Made by a program: the position numbers and the translations under genes. Positions 1 through 6,432 of a DNA stretch of 6,868 bases are shown here, piece after piece (within the stretch, counting starts at the first letter, position 1; every line of letters begins with the position of its first letter). The notes under the pieces were generated by a model. It did no database searches and was not told where the DNA came from. It saw nothing but the letters and a program-made list of their open reading frames with translations. The stretch is from Limosilactobacillus pulli (lineage in GTDB: Bacteria > Bacillota > Bacilli > Lactobacillales > Lactobacillaceae), in NCBI RefSeq assembly GCF_947381555.1, contig NZ_CANCWQ010000047.1:1-6868 (forward strand), given 5' to 3'.

Positions 1-10
1 AATTAGTATA

Positions 11-60
11 AAAAATTGTAGGAAAACCGACAATTTCAAATCGGTGTTTTCCTACATTTT
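11..60. terminator. Probable bidirectional rho-independent terminator of a gene left of the window
   Basis: The arm TGTAGGAAAACCGA (17-30) pairs with TCGGTGTTTTCCTACA (41-56), giving 14 base pairs with a two-base bulge (45-46) and a 10-base loop. A run of A (11-15) precedes the stem and a run of T (57-60) follows it, so it can work on either strand. It lies 42 bases before the first coding start and has no link to that gene. I infer it ends transcription of a neighbour to the left, which would also shield the three downstream genes from read-through. It could instead be the end structure of a mobile element. Confidence 0.6.
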
Positions 61-66
61 AGAACC

Positions 67-78
67 GGTGTTAACACC
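67..78. repeat. 12-bp perfect palindrome at the left junction
   Basis: GGTGTTAACACC is its own reverse complement. It lies exactly where the helicase reading frame becomes open: the in-frame stop TAA (72-74) is inside it, and coding-like sequence starts at once to its right. Bases to its left look non-coding. It may be the end of an insertion element or a recombination scar. I do not recognise it as a known inverted repeat. Confidence 0.45.
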
Positions 79-101
79 ATACTGTTGATGCCAAAGTAAA
101 A

Positions 102-3100
102 TTGTTATGGCGTGGCAATGCTCGGTATGAAGATGGGTCCGATGAAACCTTTACCGACCATGATTTTCATGATTACTTAACCCAGAAAAAGCAGATTGAA
201 CGGAAACATAGGACAGAATGGTTTCATATTGATGGACCAACATCCCATCACTACTTTCATGAGTTTGCTGATCGTGATTATGGGGATGTTCAAGGTCATG
301 ATAAGCATGTTCAGTATGAGCTTCGTAAAGAACAGCAAAAGGCAGTCGATCAAACAATTGCTTACTTTCTTAAAAATGGTGAAGGCAGCGAATTCTTGTG
401 GAATGCTAAGCCACGGTTTGGCAAAACACTCACTGCTTATGATTTAGTCCGTAAGATGCAAATGCAGAATGTACTGGTAGTTACAAATCGACCTAGTATT
501 GCAAACTCCTGGTTTGATGATTTTGACAAATTTATTGCCTGGCAAACTAATCTTAAATTCGTTAGTGAAACGGATGCCCTAAAAGATAAGCCAGTACTTT
601 CTCGTCAGGAATTTATTGATTCCATTTCTGATGGCAATGATTATGGTCAGGTTGTTTTTGAGAGTCTTCAAGGGTTAAAAGGTTCAGTTTACTTTGGTGG
701 AGAATACGACAAATTAAAGTGGATTGAAGATCTTAACTGGGATTTATTGATCATTGATGAGGCCCATGAAGGTGTGGATACTTATAAGACGGATAAGGCA
801 TTCGACAAAATCAAACGTAAGTATACACTTCATCTTACTGGTACGCCGTTTAAAGCCCTAGCCAAAGGTAAATTTGCTACAGATCAAATCTACAACTGGT
901 CTTATGCTGATGAACAGCAAGCCAAAGCCGATTGGAATGAAGATGCTGAAGGTGGTAGCAATCCATATGCTGTAATGCCACGTTTAAACATGTTTACTTA
1001 CCAATTATCAGAAATGATGTCAGAAACTTTAAAACAGGGTGTTGATTTAGACAATGGTGACAAAGCAGATCCAGCATTTGATTTAAATGAATTTTTCAGA
1101 ACGCAGAATGGTAAATTTGTTTACGATGAAGCAGTGGATCATTTTCTTGACACATTGACTACTGGAGAAAAATACCCATTCTCAACTCCAGAATTAAGAA
1201 CAGAACTTGCACATACTTTTTGGCTGCTTAACCGAGTAGATAGTGCTAAAGCTCTGGCAAAGAAATTGAAGCAACATTCTGTTTTTAAACATTATCATAT
1301 TATTCTTGCGGCGGGTGATGGCAAACTTGATGATGACCAATTAAATGATGATCAACTTGAGAAGGCCAATGAAAAGGCATTTGATAAAGTTCAAAAAGCA
1401 ACTAAAGAATATGATAAAACTATTACTTTGAGCGTTGGTCAATTGACTACTGGTGTAACAGTTAAACCTTGGTCAGCCGTTTTGATGCTGTCTAGTATGA
1501 AGAGTCCTGCTGAGTATATGCAGGCTGCCTTTAGAGCACAAAACCCATATACTTTTGAGCGCAATGGTGAATTAGTGCAAAAAGAAAATGCTTATGTTTT
1601 TGATTTTGACCCAACACGGACACTGACTGTCTTTGACGAATTTGCTAATGACTTAATGGCTGAAACTTCAAATGGCAAAGGGACCGCTGCTGAGCATGAA
1701 ACGAACATTCGTAAACTACTGAATTTCTTCCCAGTTATCGGTGAAGATGATAATGGCAAGATGGTCGAGCTTGATGCTAAGCAAGTTATGTCTATTCCTC
1801 GTCAGCTAAAGTCACAAGAAGTTGTTAAACGTGGCTTTATGAGTAACTTCTTGTTTACCAACATTTCCCGAATTTTTGCTGCGCCTGCCGAAGTACGTGA
1901 AATATTAAATGGTTTAGTAACAGCTAAAGAAGGGAAAGCAAAAAAGACTGAGCAAAATGCTATTGAAGGTGCTGAAGAAGTTTCAGTTAATGATGATGGT
2001 GAAGTTGAAATTCCTAAAGAGAAAGTAATTGGTAAATCAAAAGATCTTTTTGGTGACAAAGTTTACTCTGACTTAGGAAACCAGTTAGTAGACTCAGTTT
2101 CTGATACTGATAATACGGACTTTAAGACAGCAGCCAAGTCTATTTCTAAGAAAGTCAATGATTCTCTAAATAAAGAAGTTATTAATAGAGTCGCTAATGA
2201 TTATGGCTTGTCCAAGAGAGAAGCTAAAAAGCAACAACAACAGATTGAAAAGGAAAATGAACAGGCATTAAATAAGATTGCTGACGAGCTTAACGATCAA
2301 AAAAAAATAGCCGAAGTTAACTATAAGAAAGAGCAAGCAGCTGCACGTGATCAAGCAGAACTTAACGAAGCTAAAGCAAAATATGAAACTACTGTCCAGA
2401 ATATTATGAATGATTTTGGCAAAAGAGTACAAGATCACGTCAGGAAGACGGTTGAAGATGTTCCAGCTAAAGTGGTTGAACGTGTTGAAAAGCACGAGGA
2501 AGAGCAAAAATTAAATAATGTTGAAGAAGATGCTAGAGCACACCTGCGGGGCTTTTCTCGTACAATTCCCAGCTTTATTATGGCTTACGGTGATAAGAAT
2601 TTAACTTTGCAGAATTTTGACGATTATACCGAGGATGATGTTTTCAAAGAAGTAACAGGCATCACGGAGGATCAATTCCGTTTCTTGCGTGATGGTGGTG
2701 ATTATGTTGATGCTGAAACCAATGAAGAGAAACATTTTGATGGTCATTTATTTGATGAAGTAGTGTTTAATGATTCTATTCAGCAGTTCCTTGAAAAAAA
2801 GGACCAATTAAGCAATTACTTTGATGACAATAGCACGGAGGATATTTTCGATTATATTCCTCCACAAAAGACTAATCAGATTTTTACACCAAAAGCAGTT
2901 GTTAAACATATGGTGGATGATCTTGAAATAAATAATCCAGGTATTTTTGATGATCCTAATAAAAAATTTGCTGACCTATATATGAAGTCAGGGCTGTATA
3001 TTACCGAAATTGTTAAGCGATTATTTCGCAGTGAGAAGATGAAACAGCTCTTCCCAGCTGACCATGAGCGTATTAAGCATATTATGGAGCACCAGGTATA

Positions 3101-3278
3101 TGGCTTGGCGCCAACGAGGATTATTTATTTGATTTCGACTAACTATATTTTTGGATTTGATAAAGAACTGAAGAATAGTTTACTGGAAAAGCATTTTAAA
3201 CAGATTGATGCTGCTAAATATGCCCAAGAAGGTACTTTGCAGGAAGTCGTCCAACGAGAATTTGGGGAGGAAGAATAG
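102..3278 (+). CDS. 5'-truncated DEAD/DEAH helicase with GIY-YIG remnant and degenerate methyltransferase-like C-terminus
   Basis: This is a large defence-type helicase, predicted to be a cytoplasmic ATP-driven DNA translocase of a restriction-like system. The N-terminus (residues about 8-43, ending in TEWF) resembles the last part of a GIY-YIG/T5orf172 nuclease domain whose front half is missing. The superfamily 2 motor follows: Walker A NAKPRFGKT at 101-109, DEAH at 219-222, motif III LTGTPF at 245-250, motif V near 444-457 and a motif VI-like QAAFRAQ at 474-480. Residues about 600-810 are charged and helical, probably coiled coil. The C-terminus (924-1058) has the look of an N6-adenine methyltransferase start (NQIFTPKAVV, DLYMKSGLY, HQVYGLAPT) but has no NPPY-type catalytic motif. 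The frame is open from 75, with a stop at 72-74. The TTG at 102 is the only usable early start and has no Shine-Dalgarno site; the next in-frame ATG (residue 118) would lose Walker A. The N-terminus therefore appears cut off and the native promoter lost, and the gene may be a pseudogene in practice. It abuts the next gene. Helicase identity is sure; nuclease remnant and SAM-fold assignments are inference. Confidence 0.85.
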   Translation: MLWRGNARYEDGSDETFTDHDFHDYLTQKKQIERKHRTEWFHIDGPTSHHYFHEFADRDYGDVQGHDKHVQYELRKEQQKAVDQTIAYFLKNGEGSEFLWNAKPRFGKTLTAYDLVRKMQMQNVLVVTNRPSIANSWFDDFDKFIAWQTNLKFVSETDALKDKPVLSRQEFIDSISDGNDYGQVVFESLQGLKGSVYFGGEYDKLKWIEDLNWDLLIIDEAHEGVDTYKTDKAFDKIKRKYTLHLTGTPFKALAKGKFATDQIYNWSYADEQQAKADWNEDAEGGSNPYAVMPRLNMFTYQLSEMMSETLKQGVDLDNGDKADPAFDLNEFFRTQNGKFVYDEAVDHFLDTLTTGEKYPFSTPELRTELAHTFWLLNRVDSAKALAKKLKQHSVFKHYHIILAAGDGKLDDDQLNDDQLEKANEKAFDKVQKATKEYDKTITLSVGQLTTGVTVKPWSAVLMLSSMKSPAEYMQAAFRAQNPYTFERNGELVQKENAYVFDFDPTRTLTVFDEFANDLMAETSNGKGTAAEHETNIRKLLNFFPVIGEDDNGKMVELDAKQVMSIPRQLKSQEVVKRGFMSNFLFTNISRIFAAPAEVREILNGLVTAKEGKAKKTEQNAIEGAEEVSVNDDGEVEIPKEKVIGKSKDLFGDKVYSDLGNQLVDSVSDTDNTDFKTAAKSISKKVNDSLNKEVINRVANDYGLSKREAKKQQQQIEKENEQALNKIADELNDQKKIAEVNYKKEQAAARDQAELNEAKAKYETTVQNIMNDFGKRVQDHVRKTVEDVPAKVVERVEKHEEEQKLNNVEEDARAHLRGFSRTIPSFIMAYGDKNLTLQNFDDYTEDDVFKEVTGITEDQFRFLRDGGDYVDAETNEEKHFDGHLFDEVVFNDSIQQFLEKKDQLSNYFDDNSTEDIFDYIPPQKTNQIFTPKAVVKHMVDDLEINNPGIFDDPNKKFADLYMKSGLYITEIVKRLFRSEKMKQLFPADHERIKHIMEHQVYGLAPTRIIYLISTNYIFGFDKELKNSLLEKHFKQIDAAKYAQEGTLQEVVQREFGEEE

Positions 3279-5249
3279 ATGAAAGCTGATAGTATCCATC
3301 TGTTTGATTTCCTAGGAAGTGGGAAAACTATTTTTGAAATCCCTGTTTTTCAGCGAAATTATGAATGGGATAAAGCACAGTGTGAGCAGCTTTTTAAGGA
3401 TTTAACGATAGCTGCACAAAACGATACTGATCATTTTATAGGCGCGATTGTTTATGTTACTGAAACTGGAAATAAGATGAGTCATATCTATCGCATCATT
3501 GATGGACAGCAACGTTTAACTAGTTTGACTCTGCTACTAAAGGCATTATCAGATGCTGATAAACAAGACCACGCTGAAATTGAGGAAGAATATTTAACCA
3601 ATAAATATCTGGATGATAATAATCACCTTAAGTTAAAGCCGGTCGAGCATGACTATGAAGCATTTGAATCTGTTATGAATGAAATGGCTGATTACGATCA
3701 GCCGTCAAAAGTCATCGATAACTATCGACTGTTTCAAAAATTGATTAGTAATTCAGACATTGATAGTTCTAAATTGTATGAAGCAATGAATCACTTCAAC
3801 ATGGTTTATATTGAGTTAAGTAGTGATCCTAATGAAGAAAATCCGCAAGTCATTTTTGAAAGTTTAAACTCAACTGGGGTTTCACTCTCATCCTCGGATC
3901 TAGTGCGAAACTTTCTTTTAATGAAACTAGATTCGCAGGAGCAGTCGGACCTTTATAAAAAATACTGGGTTAAGATAGAGCGGATGTTTGCAACTAAGAC
4001 TTTTGCAGAATTTATTCGACATTACTTAGTGGTAAAAACTCATGTATCGGTAAAGAGAAATAATGTTTATGGGAGTTACAAAGACTACTTTATTACTGAA
4101 AAATTAAATTCTGAAAACGCATTAGCGGATTTATTTAAGTTTGCCAACTATTATGACCAGATACTAAACCATAAAACTGAAGATAGTGAATTCAACAGGG
4201 TTTTGGACCATATTAATGTCATGGATAGTAAAGTAGTGTTCCCTTACTTGATGTTACTAATGGATTTGATAACTTCTGGTGAAATTGATCAAGGACAAGC
4301 TAATAGTTTAGCGCATATTTTAGAGAGCTACTTATTCCGTTTAAAGGCATGCCAATTGCCAACAAATGGCTTAAATAAAATTGTTGTTGGACTTTGTGAT
4401 TTATCAAAGGTAAATGGCAATTTAAAGCTAAGATTGCTACGCCTGCTAAAAGCAAATTTTCCCGATGATCGTAAATTGTCCGATAGCTTGATGGAAGTAG
4501 ATCTTTATCACCAAAGAAATCACTTAGCTAAATTAGCATTAGTTATTCTGGAAGAGCACCGTACTAAAGAAACAATTGATTTTAACGATGCGCAAGTAGA
4601 ACATATTATGCCTCAGCGCTTAAATGCAGAATGGCGATTACAAGTTACCAATGCGGATAAGGTCAAAGAGCAATTTGGTGGCACACTAGGTAACTTAACT
4701 CTTACTAAGTACAATCAAGAAATGAGTAACAAGCCTTATGATGAAAAAAGAGAATATTATCAAGATTCAAACGTGTTCCTTACTAGAGAAGTAGCGAAGA
4801 CTTATGACCATTGGGGCAAGGACACCATCACTGACCGCACTGGAAAGCTTACTGATGAGCTAATAAAAATCTTCCCAATGCCGGACATAAAAGAGGTTAG
4901 TGAAGAAGAGATTACTGGTGAATACACAATAGACCAAACAGTTGATGTCACTGGTAAGAAACCTGTTCAGATTACTATTAGTGGAGATGACTATTCGGTA
5001 AAGACCTGGCGTCAAATGTTAGTTGTTTTTCTGAATGATATTTGGAATAAAGACAGTTTGAATTTTGACCGCATTAAGGAAAATAGGCAGATTGATAGAA
5101 TGTTATTTAGAGTTAATAGGAATCCAGAAAAGTTGGAAAATGGAACAGAGATTGAAACTAATTTCTCAGCTACCGTTATCTTAGCTATCATTGCAAAAGT
5201 CTCTGAAATTTGTGATATTACGGATCAAGTGTCTTATACAGTTAGATAG
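3279..5249 (+). CDS. GmrSD-like DUF262/DUF1524 HNH nuclease, single chain
   Basis: This is a predicted modification-dependent (type IV-like) restriction protein. In the GmrSD/SspE family the DUF262 part is ParB-like and uses nucleotides, and the DUF1524 part is an HNH nuclease that cuts foreign, often modified, DNA. The DUF262 signature is clear: IPVFQRNYEW at 21-30, IIDGQQRLTSL at 73-83 and FESLNSTGVSLSSSDLVRN at about 193-211. A helical middle follows. The HNH site is VEHIMPQ (440-446, His442) with LGNLTLTKYNQ (470-480), Asn484 and a downstream KPYDEKREYY (485-494). All key residues of the family appear present, so the protein looks intact. About 100 further residues (about 558-656, GKKPVQITISGDDYSVKTW onward) form an extra small domain, perhaps for target binding. 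The ATG directly follows the upstream TAG, with a strong GGGGAGG site at 3264-3270, so the two genes are almost certainly co-transcribed and translationally coupled. Which DNA modification it senses cannot be read here. Confidence 0.9.
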   Translation: MKADSIHLFDFLGSGKTIFEIPVFQRNYEWDKAQCEQLFKDLTIAAQNDTDHFIGAIVYVTETGNKMSHIYRIIDGQQRLTSLTLLLKALSDADKQDHAEIEEEYLTNKYLDDNNHLKLKPVEHDYEAFESVMNEMADYDQPSKVIDNYRLFQKLISNSDIDSSKLYEAMNHFNMVYIELSSDPNEENPQVIFESLNSTGVSLSSSDLVRNFLLMKLDSQEQSDLYKKYWVKIERMFATKTFAEFIRHYLVVKTHVSVKRNNVYGSYKDYFITEKLNSENALADLFKFANYYDQILNHKTEDSEFNRVLDHINVMDSKVVFPYLMLLMDLITSGEIDQGQANSLAHILESYLFRLKACQLPTNGLNKIVVGLCDLSKVNGNLKLRLLRLLKANFPDDRKLSDSLMEVDLYHQRNHLAKLALVILEEHRTKETIDFNDAQVEHIMPQRLNAEWRLQVTNADKVKEQFGGTLGNLTLTKYNQEMSNKPYDEKREYYQDSNVFLTREVAKTYDHWGKDTITDRTGKLTDELIKIFPMPDIKEVSEEEITGEYTIDQTVDVTGKKPVQITISGDDYSVKTWRQMLVVFLNDIWNKDSLNFDRIKENRQIDRMLFRVNRNPEKLENGTEIETNFSATVILAIIAKVSEICDITDQVSYTVR

Positions 5250-5287
5250 ACAAGCTGAAGGACATTAACATTAACAATTTGCTGCGA

Positions 5288-5306
5288 AGGGGGATGGTAA
5301 AAATTG
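5288..5306 (+). promoter_or_regulatory. Ribosome binding site deciding a TTG start
   Basis: AAGGGGG (5287-5293 region) stands about 10 bases before TTG at 5304. An ATG at 5294-5296 is nearer the site but encodes only five codons before TAA (5309-5311), and the gene-3 frame has a stop at 5298-5300. TTG 5304 is therefore the only start that gives the long protein. The next in-frame ATG, at residue 93, would lose nearly half of it. Confidence 0.6.
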
Positions 5307-5903
5307 AGTAATAGGATTGAAAAATTTGAACCAAAAGAATTCATCAAGAGATTTAAAGAACTCTTGCTTGATAAGGAAACAAATAGAATTTTAATTCGTG
5401 GATATTTTGATGATGATAAATTACTTCTAGTATTTAGTTGCCTTTATGATTTGGAGGAATTTAATAAGGGTACTGTTGTAATTGGTAACACTACTGTTCC
5501 TTATGAAAGGCAATTCCTTGAAAAAGGACTTCGCGAAGTAGTTCCGAAGTTTAATTTAAGAGATTCATTTAACGTGTACGGGATGATTATTAATTTTGTA
5601 CAATGGAAGAGAAATGTAGATTTGCCATTTGGCTTTGATAAAGACTTTGCACTTTTCCATCCTGTACAGTCGGTATTAGACGGTAAAGATTTTCCAAAAT
5701 TTTGCGCTACAATAAAGAATGCCAAGGCAAAGAAAAATATCCTAATAACCACTAATGATTTCAATAATACAGCAGAAAAACTTTATCCGTATATTGATGC
5801 AACTCTTATTTTGGATACAACGAGAGTTAATGAAGAACACGAAAAAACTTATAAAGTAATTCAAAGTAATCTTCAAGCTGATCACAAAGTTTTACCATAT
5901 TAA
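5304..5903 (+). CDS. Unrecognised 199-residue protein of the defence cassette
   Basis: I do not recognise this family. The protein is soluble-looking, with no signal peptide or membrane segment. It alternates predicted strands and helices in the manner of an alpha/beta NTPase fold: RILIRGYFDDDKLLLVFSCL (28-47) sits where a P-loop would be but lacks GxxGK[ST]; ALFHPVQSVLD (116-126) is a distinctive patch; NILITTNDF (145-153) resembles a sensor-type strand; and DATLILD (165-171) is another hydrophobic strand, followed by a helical tail. A degenerate or inactive P-loop ATPase-like partner is one guess, held weakly. It starts at TTG behind a good ribosome site, 54 bases after the HNH gene, and base composition matches the two upstream genes, so it probably belongs to the same operon. 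A 4-bp hairpin CAGA-CAC-TCTG (5928-5938) followed by TTTTATTTT just beyond its stop could be a weak terminator. Its role may be accessory or regulatory; the sequence does not say. Confidence 0.7.
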   Translation: MSNRIEKFEPKEFIKRFKELLLDKETNRILIRGYFDDDKLLLVFSCLYDLEEFNKGTVVIGNTTVPYERQFLEKGLREVVPKFNLRDSFNVYGMIINFVQWKRNVDLPFGFDKDFALFHPVQSVLDGKDFPKFCATIKNAKAKKNILITTNDFNNTAEKLYPYIDATLILDTTRVNEEHEKTYKVIQSNLQADHKVLPY

Positions 5904-6133
5904 ATGTCAAATAACTTTGTTCTTCCGCAGACACTCTGATTTTATTTTGAAACTTATATGTTCCCACAAACCAACAAAATCCGTGAACTACTATTCATCA
6001 CTAAAAATCCTTCAAGATTCAACTTTTTAGGTTCGAGTAAACGGATGTACTGCTTTTATTTGGATAGCCCCAACCGCCTTAACTAGCGGTTAACCCAAAA
6101 TGTGTAATTGACCATATGAGCTCGTGGCATATT
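5904..6133. other. Non-coding stretch downstream of the cassette
   Basis: No convincing gene is present. On the plus strand an 11-codon frame (5904) and a 42-codon frame (5958-6086) lack ribosome sites and family resemblance. On the minus strand a 14-codon frame (5998 down to 5954, MNSSSRILLVCGNI) does have an AAGGA nine bases upstream, but it is too short to call. Structures seen are the weak terminator-like hairpin at 5928-5948, an AT stem CTAAAAA/TTTTTAG (6001-6007 with 6024-6030), and the hairpin at 6072-6091 listed separately. Confidence 0.6.
6072..6091. repeat. Compact hairpin AACCGC/GCGGTT
   Basis: AACCGC (6072-6077) pairs perfectly with GCGGTT (6086-6091) around an eight-base loop, CTTAACTA. 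It overlaps a small palindrome, GGTTAACC (6088-6095). There is no T tract on either side, so it is not a standard terminator. It may mark the edge of the structured array to its right, or be part of a dispersed intergenic repeat. Confidence 0.45.
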
Positions 6134-6353
6134 GAGAGCGTTACTTTGCTTGAACGCGATTAGCAAGAGCGTGAAAGCTTAGAAACGCTCCATGCGAACC
6201 GCAGAGAGTGTCGTTGTAATGGAACGAGCGTAGCGAAGTTCAATTACTTACGAATGACTCATGCGATAGTTGTCCGCGACTGGCGAGTGCATGGCACGAA
6301 GACAGAGCAGAAACAACAAACTGCAGAGATTGTAACGGTGCTGGAACGCACAG
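6134..6353. repeat. Array of four diverged ~70-nt hairpin units, last one truncated
   Basis: Units start at 6134, 6204, 6276 and 6326. Units 1, 2 and 4 share GAGA at the start and GAACG exactly 18 bases later; unit 3 has GCGA and GCACG at the same offset. Unit 1 folds from 6136 to 6190: GAGCGTT/AACGCTC, CT/AG, GCTT/AAGC and ACGC/GCGT, separated by symmetric 1x1, 2x2 and 2x2 internal loops, the last a GA/GA pair. Unit 2 folds from 6206 to 6260: GAGT/ACTC, TCGT/ACGA, GTAAT/ATTAC, GAAC/GTTC. Both hairpins are exactly 55 bases and both are followed by ATGCGA. Around unit 3, GTGC-ATG-GCAC (6287-6297) sits inside weaker GTTGT/ACAAC pairing (6269-6273 with 6313-6317). Unit 4 stops near 6353, where the IS element begins. 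The block is about 49% GC, well above its surroundings, and carries no long reading frame. It may be a non-coding RNA or a dispersed repeat family. Confidence 0.6.
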
Positions 6354-6419
6354 AAAAATAGTCTAGGAACACTAGTATAATGGCATTCTTGATAGATGAA
6401 AAGTGTACTAATTCCTGGC

Positions 6420-6432
6420 TATAATGCCCTCT
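6420..6432 (+). promoter_or_regulatory. Probable transposase promoter (-10 TATAAT at 6420-6425)
   Basis: A perfect TATAAT at 6420-6425 lies 61 bases before the transposase start and would place the transcript start near 6431-6433. No good -35 is present at the usual 16-18 base spacing (TGAAAA at 6397-6402 is poor); TTGATA at 6389-6394 is 25 bases away and too far. A second perfect TATAAT at 6376-6381 also lacks a -35 hexamer. A weak promoter would be normal for a transposase. Confidence 0.4.

Noticed and set aside
151..357. Minus-strand reading frame of 68 codons inside the helicase gene
   Set aside because: It lies opposite clearly conserved coding sequence, has no ribosome site and no family resemblance.
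1542..1553. QNPYTF (residues 480-485) as a methyltransferase NPPY catalytic motif
   Set aside because: It sits directly after the helicase motif VI region and far from the SAM-fold part, so it belongs to the motor.
1802..2507. Two minus-strand reading frames (79 and 85 codons) opposite the helicase linker
   Set aside because: They are shadows of the Lys/Glu-rich linker; the hydrophobic look of the second comes from the complement of Lys and Glu codons.
5191..5219. Internal promoter for gene 3 (TTGCAA, 17 bases, GATATT)
   Set aside because: Only four of six matches in each hexamer, inside coding sequence; not better than chance in AT-rich DNA.
5501..5764. Minus-strand 87-codon frame opposite gene 3
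   Set aside because: No ribosome site, and it overlaps fully with the better supported plus-strand gene.
6001..6030. Terminator for the three-gene operon (CTAAAAA/TTTTTAG)
   Set aside because: A purely AT-type seven-pair stem with a 16-base loop and no following T run.
5958..6086. Plus-strand 42-codon frame beginning MFPQTNKIREL
   Set aside because: No Shine-Dalgarno site, no recognisable family, and its end runs into the 6072-6091 hairpin.
6134..6353. CRISPR array
   Set aside because: There are no identical repeats with regular unique spacers; the units are diverged and self-complementary, and no cas genes are present.
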